Shown here one piece after another: positions 19,035 to 27,195 of a stretch of 64,000 nt of DNA (the stretch's first letter is position 1; each line of letters begins with the position of its first letter). The notes beneath the pieces were generated by a model that saw only the letters and a program-made list of their open reading frames with translations, was not told the origin of the DNA and searched no databases. This stretch comes from Crocinitomicaceae bacterium (GTDB taxonomy: Bacteria; Bacteroidota; Bacteroidia; Flavobacteriales_D; Crocinitomicaceae). The position numbers and the translations under genes were made by a program. Location: contig JALQYQ010000062.1 in the NCBI GenBank assembly GCA_023262855.1, forward strand, positions 1-64,000. The letters are read 5' to 3'.

Positions 19035-19111
19035 TTTCAACGTTTTCCAAATAGGCAAAGGCGCTTAACAAGTATAGTGAATTTTGCGCTTTTGATTATT
19101 TGGTGTTAGGT
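19035..19111 (-). other. attC recombination site (attC2)
   Basis: Minus-strand layout: R'' ACCTAAC (19111-19105), one-base spacer, L'' CCAAATA (19103-19097), central part, L' TATTTGG (19053-19047), five-base spacer AAAAC, R' GTTGAAA (19041-19035). R'' fits RYYYAAC exactly; R' fits GTTRRRY except the last base. L''/L' are perfectly complementary, and the 1 versus 5 spacer asymmetry is that of integron attC hairpins. It begins 7 bases after the stop of the XkdF-like gene, as expected for a cassette. R'' is the exact complement of this cassette's own first bases (GTTAGGT at 20460). Confidence 0.75.
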
Positions 19112-19118
19112 GTATTTT

Positions 19119-19889
19119 TCAAATTTGAATTGTTCGATTATTATATTTATTTGATTCATTCCATACCTTGTGACAATGCTTAAGGTTTTCATTACCATTT
19201 AATTCTAACCATCTAACCATAGCAGTTTTTTCTTTCTTGGATAGCGATGGCCCATTATTGACAGTAAACATATCTAATTTCTCATCTGAACTTGACTTAA
19301 TCCAATTTTCCATATTTGGCATAAAAATTTTGCCTAATGATTTCCTTGTATTTTTTTCTTTTAACTCAAAGTGTGCTTCACCATGTTCGTTTCTTCCAGC
19401 ACCATCTGTAGATCCGCCAAACACAAATACATCGAATGGAAGTAGATCAGACAGCTTGTTCATACGTTTAAAATTCTCGTAAACAGTATATTTGTTACCG
19501 TTTTTATCTTCAATTAAGAACCTACCTTCAACACTAAAACCAGTAATTCCTTCATCTTCAAATCTTCGAAGCAGTTCAATGGATTCGAATGTATATTCAA
19601 TCATCCAAGTACCGTCAGGTAAATCTTTGAAAGATTGAGGCAGGTTTGCTCGGTTATCATCTGAAATCAGGAATGAATCAGTTATTTGTACACCATCATT
19701 AATCTTTTCTAAATGGTTTATATTTAGATTTCCTTCTTTGCCATCTTTATGAAACTTATCTCTGTAAAATTCAATTGCATCTTTAGGAATAGACAACTCA
19801 TAAAAACCAATTTCGTCATGATATCTAAGCATTTTCTTGTTAGGTATCATAACAGGACCAAGAATTTTGTTTCGTATTGACAGTGACAC
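19119..19889 (-). CDS. Cassette gene: XkdF-like (phage serine protease-type) domain fused to a DUF4160-like domain
   Basis: 256 residues. Residues 8-130 (GPVMIPNKKMLRYHDE, a helix, NHLEKINDGVQITDSFLI, LPDGTWMIEYTFES, GITGFSVEGRF) match the pattern of the XkdF/Peptidase_S78-like prohead-protease domain, including the NH and GFSVEG elements. Residues 150-245 (FDVFVFGG, GRNEHGEAHFELKEK, then a helix ending NENLKHCHKVWNE) look like a DUF4160-type domain, which carries a similar HxxPHFH-like motif. Both assignments are by eye. No other phage gene is near. It is the second gene of a two-gene cassette, 1 base after the DUF4304-like gene, and is followed directly by attC2. Function unknown. Confidence 0.6.
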   Translation of the reverse strand: MSLSIRNKILGPVMIPNKKMLRYHDEIGFYELSIPKDAIEFYRDKFHKDGKEGNLNINHLEKINDGVQITDSFLISDDNRANLPQSFKDLPDGTWMIEYTFESIELLRRFEDEGITGFSVEGRFLIEDKNGNKYTVYENFKRMNKLSDLLPFDVFVFGGSTDGAGRNEHGEAHFELKEKNTRKSLGKIFMPNMENWIKSSSDEKLDMFTVNNGPSLSKKEKTAMVRWLELNGNENLKHCHKVWNESNKYNNRTIQI

Positions 19890-19890
19890 T

Positions 19891-20433
19891 TTATTTTTTG
19901 GGTTTTGTATTTTTCAATTTATCTAATCTAAATATTTCATTAGATAGCTCAATGTTTTTTTTATTTGAATTTCCATTTATCATTTCAATCAAACTAGCTT
20001 TTTCTTCGTTTCCTAATGGACTATACTTATTGGTTAATAATTCTTTGTCGTCAGCAAACATTGAAAACCAAGGCAATCCAATTGTTTTAGCGTAGTCAAT
20101 AATACTTTGAGTACAAGTGGTAATTGAAGGTTCTTGTTCATCAAACGCCAATTGTCGTTTATTGTTGAATAATTTACCGTTCTTCCACCAACCATCGAAA
20201 CTTGAAGGACCATTTAACGATGCTGCAACAAACGAATCATTTTTAACCCTTATTCCTAAATGAATTCGGAATGAATAATCAAATGAAAAAGTATGTATGT
20301 GAATAAATTGAATAGTATTTGAAAGTTCTTTAACCCAAAAAGTAGATTTTGTTCTATGGAATTCAAGGTCAGCCAAACTAACAGTTATGGCCTTAAAAAT
20401 TCTTTCTTTTTGCTTATTCTTTATCTTGTCCAT
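19891..20433 (-). CDS. Cassette gene: DUF4304-like protein
   Basis: 180 residues. The first 110 residues (FKAITVSLADLEFHRTKSTFWVKELSNTIQFIHIH, then FRIHLGIRV) have the layout of DUF4304-type proteins: a short helix, a 'gf.k....f.r' strand pair and an aromatic-rich sheet. The C-terminus is charged and helical. It begins 27 bases inside the cassette bounded by attC1, and the XkdF-like gene starts 1 base after its stop, so they form a bicistronic cassette. Function unknown; the family is often found in accessory and toxin-immunity-like contexts, but nothing here proves that. Confidence 0.55.
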   Translation of the reverse strand: MDKIKNKQKERIFKAITVSLADLEFHRTKSTFWVKELSNTIQFIHIHTFSFDYSFRIHLGIRVKNDSFVAASLNGPSSFDGWWKNGKLFNNKRQLAFDEQEPSITTCTQSIIDYAKTIGLPWFSMFADDKELLTNKYSPLGNEEKASLIEMINGNSNKKNIELSNEIFRLDKLKNTKPKK

Positions 20434-20453
20434 TCGAGGGTTAATGTCATTAC

Positions 20454-20588
20454 ACCTAACGTTTTGCGCCTATGCGCTCGGCCCAACTTTTAAAGTAAAC
20501 CGTTGCACCGAAGTTAAAGTTTTTTGTTTCTAATTTATTGTTGTTGCGAAGAAAGATCTTGGGCTGGCGCATGAGGCGCTGTTATAGC
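20454..20588 (-). other. attC recombination site (attC1)
   Basis: Minus strand: R'' GCTATAAC (20588-20581), spacer A, L'' arm GCGCCTCATGCGC (20579-20567), GCCCAA (20564-20559), about 70-base loop, TTGGGC (20486-20481), L' arm GCGCATAGGCGC (20477-20466), spacer AAAAC, R' GTTAGGT (20460-20454). The arms pair perfectly apart from one bulged C, the extrahelical-base signature of attC hairpins. The total of 135 bases resembles Vibrio cholerae VCR-size sites. The spacer AAAAC-GTT is identical in attC2. R'' is the exact complement of GTTATAGC at 21246-21239, where the same cassette starts. It lies 24 bases after the stop of the lipoprotein gene. Confidence 0.8.
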
Positions 20589-20612
20589 ACGTTTAATCTT
20601 CTTGTGAATATA

Positions 20613-21209
20613 TTATTTAACAGTACCATCCGTTTTTAAAATACGGAATAGGTTCTTTCTTGTGGCAATTTTCTTTAAAGTTTCAAAAGTCATTTGACCA
20701 GAATAAGTTGCACTATTTAATTTGTAAGAATATCCAAAATCTGGATTCAATGTTTGAACAGTTGTATCTTTTTCATCTATTGTGAAATTGGCATTTTCGA
20801 ACCTTAGACTTTTATCTCTTGAGAATATTTCTGTGTCAGTACTTCCATAGACAAATATATTCCCGCTTCTTTTCTTTTCAATTATTGCTATTTCCCAAGG
20901 GCTATTTTTTTCTCTGTAATTCAATACAAATAGGTTATTAATTTTATATAATTGTACCGTATCACTTAATATTAACTTTTCATACAAAGTATCAAGTCTA
21001 TTCGTTATGGTATCACGATGGCGAGTTTTATAAACAATTATCCCTTTACTTTCGATTATCATTTCAGAATTATCCATATGCCAACTACCTTGTAGCTCTT
21101 TTGGCATTTCACTTAATAAAATGCCTTCTTTCGGTTGTGGTTCAGTGAAATAAATAATCACACAAGAAGATAATATTAAAACTAATATTGTAAACAGGGC
21201 TAGTTTCAT
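20613..21209 (-). CDS. Cassette gene: small lipoprotein of unknown function
   Basis: 198 residues. N-terminal signal with lipobox LSSC (cysteine at residue 16: MKLALFTILVLILSSCVIIY), predicting attachment to the outer or inner membrane. The rest alternates short beta strands (LQGSWHMDNSEMIIESKGIIVYKT and onwards), a lipocalin-like look that I cannot confirm. It is the sole gene of the first recognisable cassette (21246 to 20460) and is followed by attC1. Its AT content and lack of relatives among the neighbours fit acquired cassette DNA. Confidence 0.65.
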   Translation of the reverse strand: MKLALFTILVLILSSCVIIYFTEPQPKEGILLSEMPKELQGSWHMDNSEMIIESKGIIVYKTRHRDTITNRLDTLYEKLILSDTVQLYKINNLFVLNYREKNSPWEIAIIEKKRSGNIFVYGSTDTEIFSRDKSLRFENANFTIDEKDTTVQTLNPDFGYSYKLNSATYSGQMTFETLKKIATRKNLFRILKTDGTVK

Positions 21210-21238
21210 ATGTGTGTAAATTGGGTACTGTACAATGT

Positions 21239-21246
21239 GCTATAAC
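21239..21246 (-). other. Left boundary of the cassette array (R'-like core)
   Basis: GTTATAGC on the minus strand, the exact complement of the R'' end (GCTATAAC) of attC1. In integrons the first bases of a cassette pair with the R'' of its own attC, so this marks the cassette's start. Upstream (21250-21335) AAGTCC/GGACTT form one more inverted repeat, but I find no proper second core. It could be a decayed attC or an attI-like site. The remaining bases to 21505 hold no gene I can support. Confidence 0.5.
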
Positions 21247-21505
21247 TCATATATAAGTCCCACTTCATGATCCTTTTTCGACAAACGCTTGTTGAATAGG
21301 TCTCATTTGGTAGGACTTTTTCGAAAGTACAAATTATTCTTTTAAGTGAAAAGTTGAAAGATTAATTAGAAGATACAGCATGCATTCTTAAGTTTCCTTC
21401 CTCTTCCCAACGCCTTCTTTTCCCCGTAAACTTCCCTATTCAAAAAAAACTGTTAGACACAGCAACTTTTTCGCCCTTATGTCACCACTTTCCTGCGATT
21501 TCCAC

Positions 21506-21513
21506 TACCTTTG
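21506..21513 (+). promoter_or_regulatory. Candidate -7 element (TACCTTTG)
   Basis: An exact TAnnTTTG match 19 bases before the ATG at 21533. No clear TTG at the -33 spacing. It supports the start at 21533 rather than 21479. Confidence 0.45.
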
Positions 21514-21532
21514 TACTCCTAAATTTGAACCG

Positions 21533-21883
21533 ATGAGTGATAAAGTTCTTGTGTACCATAACGCACGCTGCTCAAAAAGCCGTTGCGCCCTCGATTTCTT
21601 GAACGAAAAAGGAATTGAATTCGACGTGGTGGAATACCTTAAAGATGTTCCTACAAAGGCTGAACTCACAGAAATCATTCAAAAATTAGGCATTCGCCCC
21701 GAAGAATTAATCCGTAAAGGGGAAGAGGAATACAAAACCTTGTTCAAAGGAAAAAACCTCTCAGATAGCGAATGGATCGACGCAATGTTGGCGTATCCGA
21801 AACTTATTGAGCGTCCTATCGTACTAAAGAATGCAAAAGCGGTTGTAGCGCGTCCAACTGAACGAATTTTGGAAGTGCTGTAA
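21533..21883 (+). CDS. arsC: ArsC/Spx-type reductase (arsenate reductase, glutaredoxin-dependent family)
   Basis: 116 residues from the ATG at 21533; the frame stays open to 21479 but those residues cross the promoter-like element. Thioredoxin-like ArsC fold: YHNARCSKSRCALDFL with the catalytic cysteine at about C13, then IEFDVVEYLKDVPTKAEL and the conserved IERPIVLKNAKAVVARPTERILEVL end. It would reduce arsenate with glutathione/glutaredoxin, but many chromosomal members have other or unknown substrates, and no ars genes are near. Single gene, arginine decarboxylase 57 bases downstream. Confidence 0.85.
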   Translation: MSDKVLVYHNARCSKSRCALDFLNEKGIEFDVVEYLKDVPTKAELTEIIQKLGIRPEELIRKGEEEYKTLFKGKNLSDSEWIDAMLAYPKLIERPIVLKNAKAVVARPTERILEVL

Positions 21884-21940
21884 CACAAACTATCAAGTAA
21901 TATTAATGTTTAAGGGAACTTTGCCTCCCAACTGAATGAA

Positions 21941-23332
21941 ATGAGAACGAAGTATTTTGATTTGATTGACCAAACATTTGATTTTCCACAAAATGAATTC
22001 CATTTGCGTGAAGACCATTTGTTTTTTCATGGTATTGATTTAATGCGCTTGATCGAAACATACGGTACGCCATTGAAGTTTAATTATTTACCGCAAATCT
22101 CAAACAACATTCAGAGGGCGAAAGGTTGGTTCCGTGAGGCAATCAGTAACCTTGGTTATTCTGGGAATTACTATTATTCCTACTGTACAAAAAGTAATCA
22201 CTTCTCATTCGTATTGGATGAGGTGCTGAAAAACGATGTGCACATTGAAACGTCTTCAGCTTTCGATATCGACATTGTGCGCAACTTGTACAACTCAGGT
22301 AAATTAACGCAAGGAAAATACGTCATCTGCAACGGTTACAAACCACAGAAATACATTGACAATATTGCTGGCTTGATCAACGAAGGGAATTTAAATGTGA
22401 TTCCAGTGGTTGACAACACGCAAGAACTACAAGATATTTTAGCGAAAACAGATCGTGACATCAAAATCGGGATTCGTATTGCATCGGAAGAGGAACCGAA
22501 GTTCGAGTTCTATACTTCGCGCTTGGGAATTCGTTACCGCGAAATTGTGCCGTTCTACAAAGCAATGTTGAAAGACAATCCACGTGTGGAAGTGAAAATG
22601 TTGCATTTCTTCATCAATACTGGAATCAACGATACATCGTATTACTGGAATGAGTTGACAAAATGTTTGCGTATTTACAGTGATTTGAAAAAAGTGTGTC
22701 CTTCGTTGGATTCGTTGAACATCGGCGGTGGTTTCCCAATCAAAAAATCGCTGGCTTTTGATTTCGATTATGCGTACATGGTGCGTGAGATTTTGACACA
22801 AGTACAACGCGTTTGTACAGACAACGATATTCCAGAGCCGAACATTTTTACTGAATTTGGTTCATTTACAGTTGGTGAAAGTGGAGGAGCAATCTTCAGC
22901 GTTTTACACCAGAAACAACAAAATGACCGTGAGAAATGGAACATGATTGATTCATCTTTCATGACCAACTTGCCGGATACGTGGGCGATCAACCAACGTT
23001 TTATTATGTTGCCAATTAATCGTTGGAACGATGATTACGAGCGCGTTTTGTTGGGCGGATTGACCTGTGATAGCGATGATTATTACAATTCTGAGCAACA
23101 TTCAAATGCCATTTATTTGCCGAAATACGATCGTAATAAGAAATTGTACTTGGGCTTCTTCAATACGGGTGCTTACCAAGAAACCATTGGTGGATTCGGT
23201 GGATTGAAACACTGTTTGATTCCAGAACCGAAGCACATATTGATTCAGCGCGACGAAAATGGAAAACTTCAAACGGAGTTGTTCAGTGAAGAGCAAACCG
23301 CGGCGGATTATTTGAGAATACTTGGATATTAG
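21941..23332 (+). CDS. speA: Arginine decarboxylase-like PLP enzyme (alanine-racemase fold)
   Basis: 463 residues. The PLP-lysine motif YYYSYCTKSNHF (about K84), SSAFDIDIVRNL, CNGYKPQKYI, the glycine loop LNIGGGFPIKKS and FTEFGSFTVGESG match the Bacteroidota 'arginine decarboxylase' group. That group is shorter than E. coli SpeA (about 630) and lacks its insertion. It would make agmatine for polyamine synthesis; other amine acids remain possible because the short group is little studied. Several residues, such as the C-terminal GLTCDSDDYY stretch, fit the DABA/DAP-decarboxylase-like active site. Preceded by a near -7 motif (GAACTTTG at 21916-21923). Confidence 0.75.
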   Translation: MRTKYFDLIDQTFDFPQNEFHLREDHLFFHGIDLMRLIETYGTPLKFNYLPQISNNIQRAKGWFREAISNLGYSGNYYYSYCTKSNHFSFVLDEVLKNDVHIETSSAFDIDIVRNLYNSGKLTQGKYVICNGYKPQKYIDNIAGLINEGNLNVIPVVDNTQELQDILAKTDRDIKIGIRIASEEEPKFEFYTSRLGIRYREIVPFYKAMLKDNPRVEVKMLHFFINTGINDTSYYWNELTKCLRIYSDLKKVCPSLDSLNIGGGFPIKKSLAFDFDYAYMVREILTQVQRVCTDNDIPEPNIFTEFGSFTVGESGGAIFSVLHQKQQNDREKWNMIDSSFMTNLPDTWAINQRFIMLPINRWNDDYERVLLGGLTCDSDDYYNSEQHSNAIYLPKYDRNKKLYLGFFNTGAYQETIGGFGGLKHCLIPEPKHILIQRDENGKLQTELFSEEQTAADYLRILGY

Positions 23333-23390
23333 GACTTCAAGACCTTAGGATATCAGGACTTTAGGATATTAGGACATTAAGACTAGTAGA
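23331..23390 (+). repeat. AGGACTTTAAGAC-type degenerate repeat, copy A
   Basis: After the decarboxylase stop comes AGGACTTCAAGACC, TTAGGATATC, AGGACTTTAGG, ATATTAGGAC, ATTAAGAC. The same word family recurs at 48870-48962 and 51935-52060. The remainder of the gap to 23560 holds only AT-rich sequence with no gene I can support. Confidence 0.55.
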
Positions 23391-23560
23391 CAATGGACAA
23401 GAGAAGTTCTGACTTAAAGTAATTTCTTCTCCCAATAATAGTTTGGTATAAATTCCATGTTCTATGCTCCATGTTCTAATAATGAGTGCAGATATTATCC
23501 AGTAGAATCGTTTTATTAAAAATATGTAAACTTTACTTCAGTTTATTGAAAGGAAAGTGT

Positions 23561-23568
23561 TACTTTTG
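23561..23568 (+). promoter_or_regulatory. Candidate -7 element (TACTTTTG)
   Basis: An exact TAnnTTTG match 36 bases before the ATG at 23605; the frame's earlier in-frame codon at 23557 would lie on the promoter, so 23605 is preferred. No good -33 TTG is visible. Confidence 0.4.
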
Positions 23569-23604
23569 CAGCCTTATTTAGAAGAGAGAGGTCTACCTGT
23601 GAGC

Positions 23605-23976
23605 ATGAAATTAGATGCAATTTATTTAAAAAGTAATTCGAAGTTTTCCCAATTATTAACGGTTTGGGCGAATGAACGTAACTATACAATTCTTGAATTT
23701 TCAGACAAAAATGATGATGCTGATGCTGGCATTGACGGTCTTGTGATTTTCAATGAAAACCAAGAAGTAGATCGCGATTTACTTGAAATTCGTGAGATGT
23801 TTGACAACAAGCAAAAACCAGTTCACAAAATCGATATCAACGGAACATTAATGGTTGGTATTTCCAATTTAGATTTATGGATTGAGCGCAACCGTTGCAA
23901 AAAAGTGTTGTTTATCGGAGCGGATTCATTATTGGGCAACGTGAATTTAGAGCGTTACCTTCAAAACTTGAACTAA
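23605..23976 (+). CDS. Conserved protein of unknown function
   Basis: About 123 residues from MKLDAIYLKSNSKFSQLL. Mixed alpha/beta: DADAGIDGLVIFNENQEVDRDLLEIREMF, then KPVHKIDINGTLMVGISNLDLWIERNRCKKVLFIGADS. The pattern LVIFNE...KKVLFIG suggests a Rossmann-like or nucleotide-sugar-like small domain, but I recognise no named family. I believe short relatives occur in other Flavobacteriales. Convergent with the glyoxalase-fold gene 9 bases away. Confidence 0.6.
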   Translation: MKLDAIYLKSNSKFSQLLTVWANERNYTILEFSDKNDDADAGIDGLVIFNENQEVDRDLLEIREMFDNKQKPVHKIDINGTLMVGISNLDLWIERNRCKKVLFIGADSLLGNVNLERYLQNLN

Positions 23977-23985
23977 GCGTTTCTT

Positions 23986-24408
23986 CTAGCGCATTTCTGT
24001 TACTTTTTCTTGGTCGAAAGCAGTGTCAATTGCTTCCCATAATTCAATTCGGTTTCCTTCTGGATCGCTGATGTGAAGAAATTTTCCGTATTCATATGTT
24101 TGAACTTCGTTTAAAATAGGAACCTTAAAATGATTCAATCGCTCTAGCATTTTCTCCATGTCGTTCACACGAAAATTCAGCATTACGCGTTGTTCTGTAG
24201 CGCCAAAATAGTCTGAATCGCTTGGAAAGGTTCCCAATTGTAAATAACCGCGTTGTGAGGACGTGTTAAACGCAAATAAAACACCATAATCGTTTGGTGT
24301 CATGCCTAACACTTCTTCGTACCAACGATTCATCTTACTCGGATCTTCAAATTTCAAGAAGATTCCACCAAGTCCAACAACTTTTCCTTCCATCGCAATT
24401 ATTTTCAT
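23986..24408 (-). CDS. VOC (glyoxalase-fold) family protein
   Basis: 140 residues; start at 24408 or at Met6 (24393, MEGKVVGLGGIFLKFED), the latter agreeing better with family members. One VOC domain: VGLGGIFLKFEDPSKMNRWYEEVLGM, then VMLNFRVNDMEKMLERL and FLHISDPEGNRIELWE, whose last glutamate is the usual metal ligand. Probably a glyoxalase/dioxygenase-like enzyme; the substrate is not predictable. Divergent from the carotenoid desaturase gene. Confidence 0.85.
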   Translation of the reverse strand: MKIIAMEGKVVGLGGIFLKFEDPSKMNRWYEEVLGMTPNDYGVLFAFNTSSQRGYLQLGTFPSDSDYFGATEQRVMLNFRVNDMEKMLERLNHFKVPILNEVQTYEYGKFLHISDPEGNRIELWEAIDTAFDQEKVTEMR

Positions 24409-24464
24409 TAAAAGTAAAACAATTTTCCATTTTGTTTTTTAGTACTATTGTTCTTCAAATGCAA

Positions 24465-25940
24465 ATGGATAAAAATCAAAAAGTAGCGGTTGTTGTTGGT
24501 TCTGGAATTGCTGGAATCGCATCGGCAGTTCGTTTAGCTTGTAAAGGCTATAAAGTTCAGGTTTTTGAAGCGAATTCCTATATTGGTGGCAAATTGTCCT
24601 TGTTGCAATTGGGTGATTATCGTTTTGACGCCGGCCCTTCCTTGTTTACCATGCCGGAATACGTGGAAGAATTGTTCAAATTGGCAGGTAAAAATCCAAC
24701 GGATTATTTTGAATATGAACGTTGCGCAACAGCTTGTCATTATTTCTACAACGATGGAACGTTTCTTCCGTTTTACGCAGACAATCAAAAACTAAAAGAA
24801 ACAGTTGAAAGCGTATTGAACGTGAGTGCTGAACCGATGTTCGAACATTTAAAACGCAGTGAGTTTATTTACAAGCGAACAAAACGTACGTTTTTAGAAC
24901 AATCCTTGCACCGATTCAAGAATTACATTTCTACAGATATTTTAAAAACGGTTGTGGCCATTCCAAAGTTGCAATTGTTCACCACGATGCACAAAGCGAA
25001 TGAACGCAGGTTGAACCATCCGAAATTGGTGCAATTGTTTAATCGTTATGCGACTTATAATGGTTCAAATCCATACAAAGCTCCTGGAATTCTGACAATT
25101 ATTCCGCATTTGGAACACGGAATTGGAACGTTTTTCCCGAAAAAAGGAATGCACAGTATCACAACGAGTTTGGTGAAATTGGCGGAAGAATTGGGAGTGA
25201 CTTTTCATGTTTCTTCGAAAGTCACAGAAATTGTGGAAGATGGAACAGTAGTGAAAGGTGTAAAAGTGAATGATGCCTTTGTTGAAGCGGATGTTGTTGT
25301 GTGCAATTCGGATATTAAGCCAGCATACAAACACTTACTGAAAAACACAAAAGCCAAAAAGAAAACTTTGGCGCAAGAACCATCGAGCTCAGCGATGATC
25401 TTTTATTGGGGAATAAAAAAGTCCTTTTCGAATCTGGATTTACACAATATCTTCTTCACGGATGATTATGAAGCTGAATTTGATGCTTTGTTCAGCACTA
25501 AACCAATAAGTTCCGACCCAACTGTTTATGTGCATATCAGCTCGAAATATGTAAAAGCGGATGCACCAGAAGGCAAAGAAAACTGGTTTGTCATGGTGAA
25601 TGTTCCAAGTAACGCAGGACAAGACTGGGAATCAATCCGTACAACCATTCGCCAAGATGTGATTGAGAAACTTTCAAAAGCCTTGAATGAAGACATTGAA
25701 TCCTTAATTGAAGTAGAAGATTACTTGGACCCAATTCGCATTGAACAACGCACATCAAGTTTTGCTGGTGCGCTTTATGGAGCAAGTTCAAATGATCGCA
25801 TGGCAGCATTCTTCAGACATCCTAATTTCTCAAAGGTGAGAGGTTTGTATTTCGTTGGAGGAAGTGTTCATCCTGGTGGAGGAATTCCCTTATGTTTACT
25901 TTCAGCGAAAATTGCGTGTAGTGAGATTAAACAGGCTTAA
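24465..25940 (+). CDS. crtD: Carotenoid desaturase of the CrtI/CrtD family
   Basis: About 491 residues from MDKNQKVAVVVGSGIAGIAS (ATG 24465; ATG 24459 is also possible). The reading frame runs further upstream across the start of the VOC gene, but homologues begin at the dinucleotide-binding motif. Features: GSGIAGIASAVRLACKGYKVQVFEA (FAD binding), YIGGKL, FDAGPSLFTMPE, and the C-terminal GLYFVGGSVHPGGGIPLCLLSAK signature. The latter, with SSFAGALYGASSNDRMAAFFRHP, favours the 1-hydroxycarotenoid 3,4-desaturase (CrtD) branch over phytoene desaturase; this is an inference. Its end overlaps the convergent lysA by 14 bases. Confidence 0.75.
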   Translation: MDKNQKVAVVVGSGIAGIASAVRLACKGYKVQVFEANSYIGGKLSLLQLGDYRFDAGPSLFTMPEYVEELFKLAGKNPTDYFEYERCATACHYFYNDGTFLPFYADNQKLKETVESVLNVSAEPMFEHLKRSEFIYKRTKRTFLEQSLHRFKNYISTDILKTVVAIPKLQLFTTMHKANERRLNHPKLVQLFNRYATYNGSNPYKAPGILTIIPHLEHGIGTFFPKKGMHSITTSLVKLAEELGVTFHVSSKVTEIVEDGTVVKGVKVNDAFVEADVVVCNSDIKPAYKHLLKNTKAKKKTLAQEPSSSAMIFYWGIKKSFSNLDLHNIFFTDDYEAEFDALFSTKPISSDPTVYVHISSKYVKADAPEGKENWFVMVNVPSNAGQDWESIRTTIRQDVIEKLSKALNEDIESLIEVEDYLDPIRIEQRTSSFAGALYGASSNDRMAAFFRHPNFSKVRGLYFVGGSVHPGGGIPLCLLSAKIACSEIKQA

Positions 25941-27141
25941 GCGCATCAAGTTCAACTTCATTTCGGTAAACATCTTCGAGCACTTCACGCTTGCGAATTA
26001 AATGTGCTTGTCCATCCAAAATCAACACTTCAGCTGGACGCAAACGCGCATTGTAATGATTGCTCATCGAAAAACCATAGGCTCCAGCGTTTGAAATCGC
26101 TAAAACATCTCCTTCACGTACTTCGTTCAACAAACGGTCGTAGCCAAACGTGTCGCTTTCACAAATATAGCCAACAACAGAATATAGTTTTTCATCACCT
26201 GACGGATTGGAAATATTTTGAATGTGATGATACGCATTGTAAAACATTGGTCGAATAAGGTGATTTTGTCCACTATTAACACCTGCAAAAACAGTTGAAG
26301 TGGTTTGCTTAACGACATTTACTTCAACCAATAATTTCCCCGCTTCGCTAACAATGTATTTTCCAGGTTCAAACCATAATTCTAAGTCACGACCATAGGA
26401 TTCACAAAATTTCGCAAAGGATACTGCAATCTTTTTTCCAATTTTATCAATGTTGGTAACGATATCACCTTCTTTGTAAGCGACTTTAAATCCACTTCCG
26501 AAATCCATGAATTCCAAATCCGGAAAATAGCCGGCTGCTTCGTACAACAATTCAGCTCCACGCAAAAACACATCCGCATCAATGATATCACTTCCCGTAT
26601 GCATGTGTAAACCATTCACGCGAATTTTGTAATGTTCCATAATACGCTGAACGTGGCGCAATTGATGAATCGAAATACCAAATTTTGAATCAATGTGTCC
26701 AACAGAAATATTCGAATTTCCGCCCGCCATGATGTGCGGATTCAAACGAATGCAACAAGGAATGTTAGAACCAAATTCATTTCCGAATTTTTCGAGAATG
26801 GTTAGATTATCAATGTTTAGGTGAACGCCCAATGCAATACCTTCTTTAATTTCTTCAAAGGAAACACAATTGGGTGTGTACATAATTTCTTGAGCTTCAA
26901 ATCCTGCGCGTAAACCCAAATAGATTTCTTCAATTGAAACAGCATCCAAACCCGCTCCTTCTGCTTTCAAAATGCGCAAAATGTTGACATTGTTCAAGGC
27001 TTTCAATGCGTAGTGCAACTTCACGTCCTTCCCGTTAAATGCCGATTTAAGTTTGGCATATTGTTCTTTGATTTTGTTCGCGTCATATACGTAAACGGGC
27101 GTTTGAAATTGTGCTGCTATTGAAAGTAATTCATTTGACAT
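25927..27141 (-). CDS. lysA: Diaminopimelate decarboxylase
   Basis: 404 residues from MSNELLSIAAQFQTPVYVYD (27141); the frame continues nine codons upstream but no promoter would fit. Alanine-racemase-fold PLP enzyme: lysine K47 in HYALKALNNVNIL, MHTGSDIID, the glycine loop FGSGFKVAY, EPGKYIVSEAG, and near the C-terminus ICESDTFGYDR with the catalytic cysteine and YGFSMSNHYNARLRPAE. It makes L-lysine from meso-diaminopimelate. It is transcribed alone from a canonical promoter 25 bases upstream. Convergent, overlapping the carotenoid gene by 14 bases. Confidence 0.95.
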   Translation of the reverse strand: MSNELLSIAAQFQTPVYVYDANKIKEQYAKLKSAFNGKDVKLHYALKALNNVNILRILKAEGAGLDAVSIEEIYLGLRAGFEAQEIMYTPNCVSFEEIKEGIALGVHLNIDNLTILEKFGNEFGSNIPCCIRLNPHIMAGGNSNISVGHIDSKFGISIHQLRHVQRIMEHYKIRVNGLHMHTGSDIIDADVFLRGAELLYEAAGYFPDLEFMDFGSGFKVAYKEGDIVTNIDKIGKKIAVSFAKFCESYGRDLELWFEPGKYIVSEAGKLLVEVNVVKQTTSTVFAGVNSGQNHLIRPMFYNAYHHIQNISNPSGDEKLYSVVGYICESDTFGYDRLLNEVREGDVLAISNAGAYGFSMSNHYNARLRPAEVLILDGQAHLIRKREVLEDVYRNEVELDALKPV

Positions 27142-27165
27142 TTTGTAAATTTTAATTTGGGAGTG

Positions 27166-27195
27166 CAAAGATAGATATTTAATAAACTAACACAA
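27166..27195 (-). promoter_or_regulatory. lysA promoter (Bacteroidota type)
   Basis: On the minus strand TTG (27195-27193), 19 bases, then TATCTTTG (27173-27166): both halves of the consensus TTG-N17-23-TAnnTTTG match exactly. It lies 25 bases before the lysA start. The clearest promoter in the window. Confidence 0.8.

Noticed and set aside
19119-20433. Prophage remnant because of the XkdF-like domain
   Set aside because: No terminase, capsid, portal, integrase or lysis gene nearby; the genes sit between attC sites.
24294-24464. N-terminal extension of the carotenoid desaturase
   Set aside because: It overlaps the divergent VOC gene; homologues begin at the FAD-binding motif.
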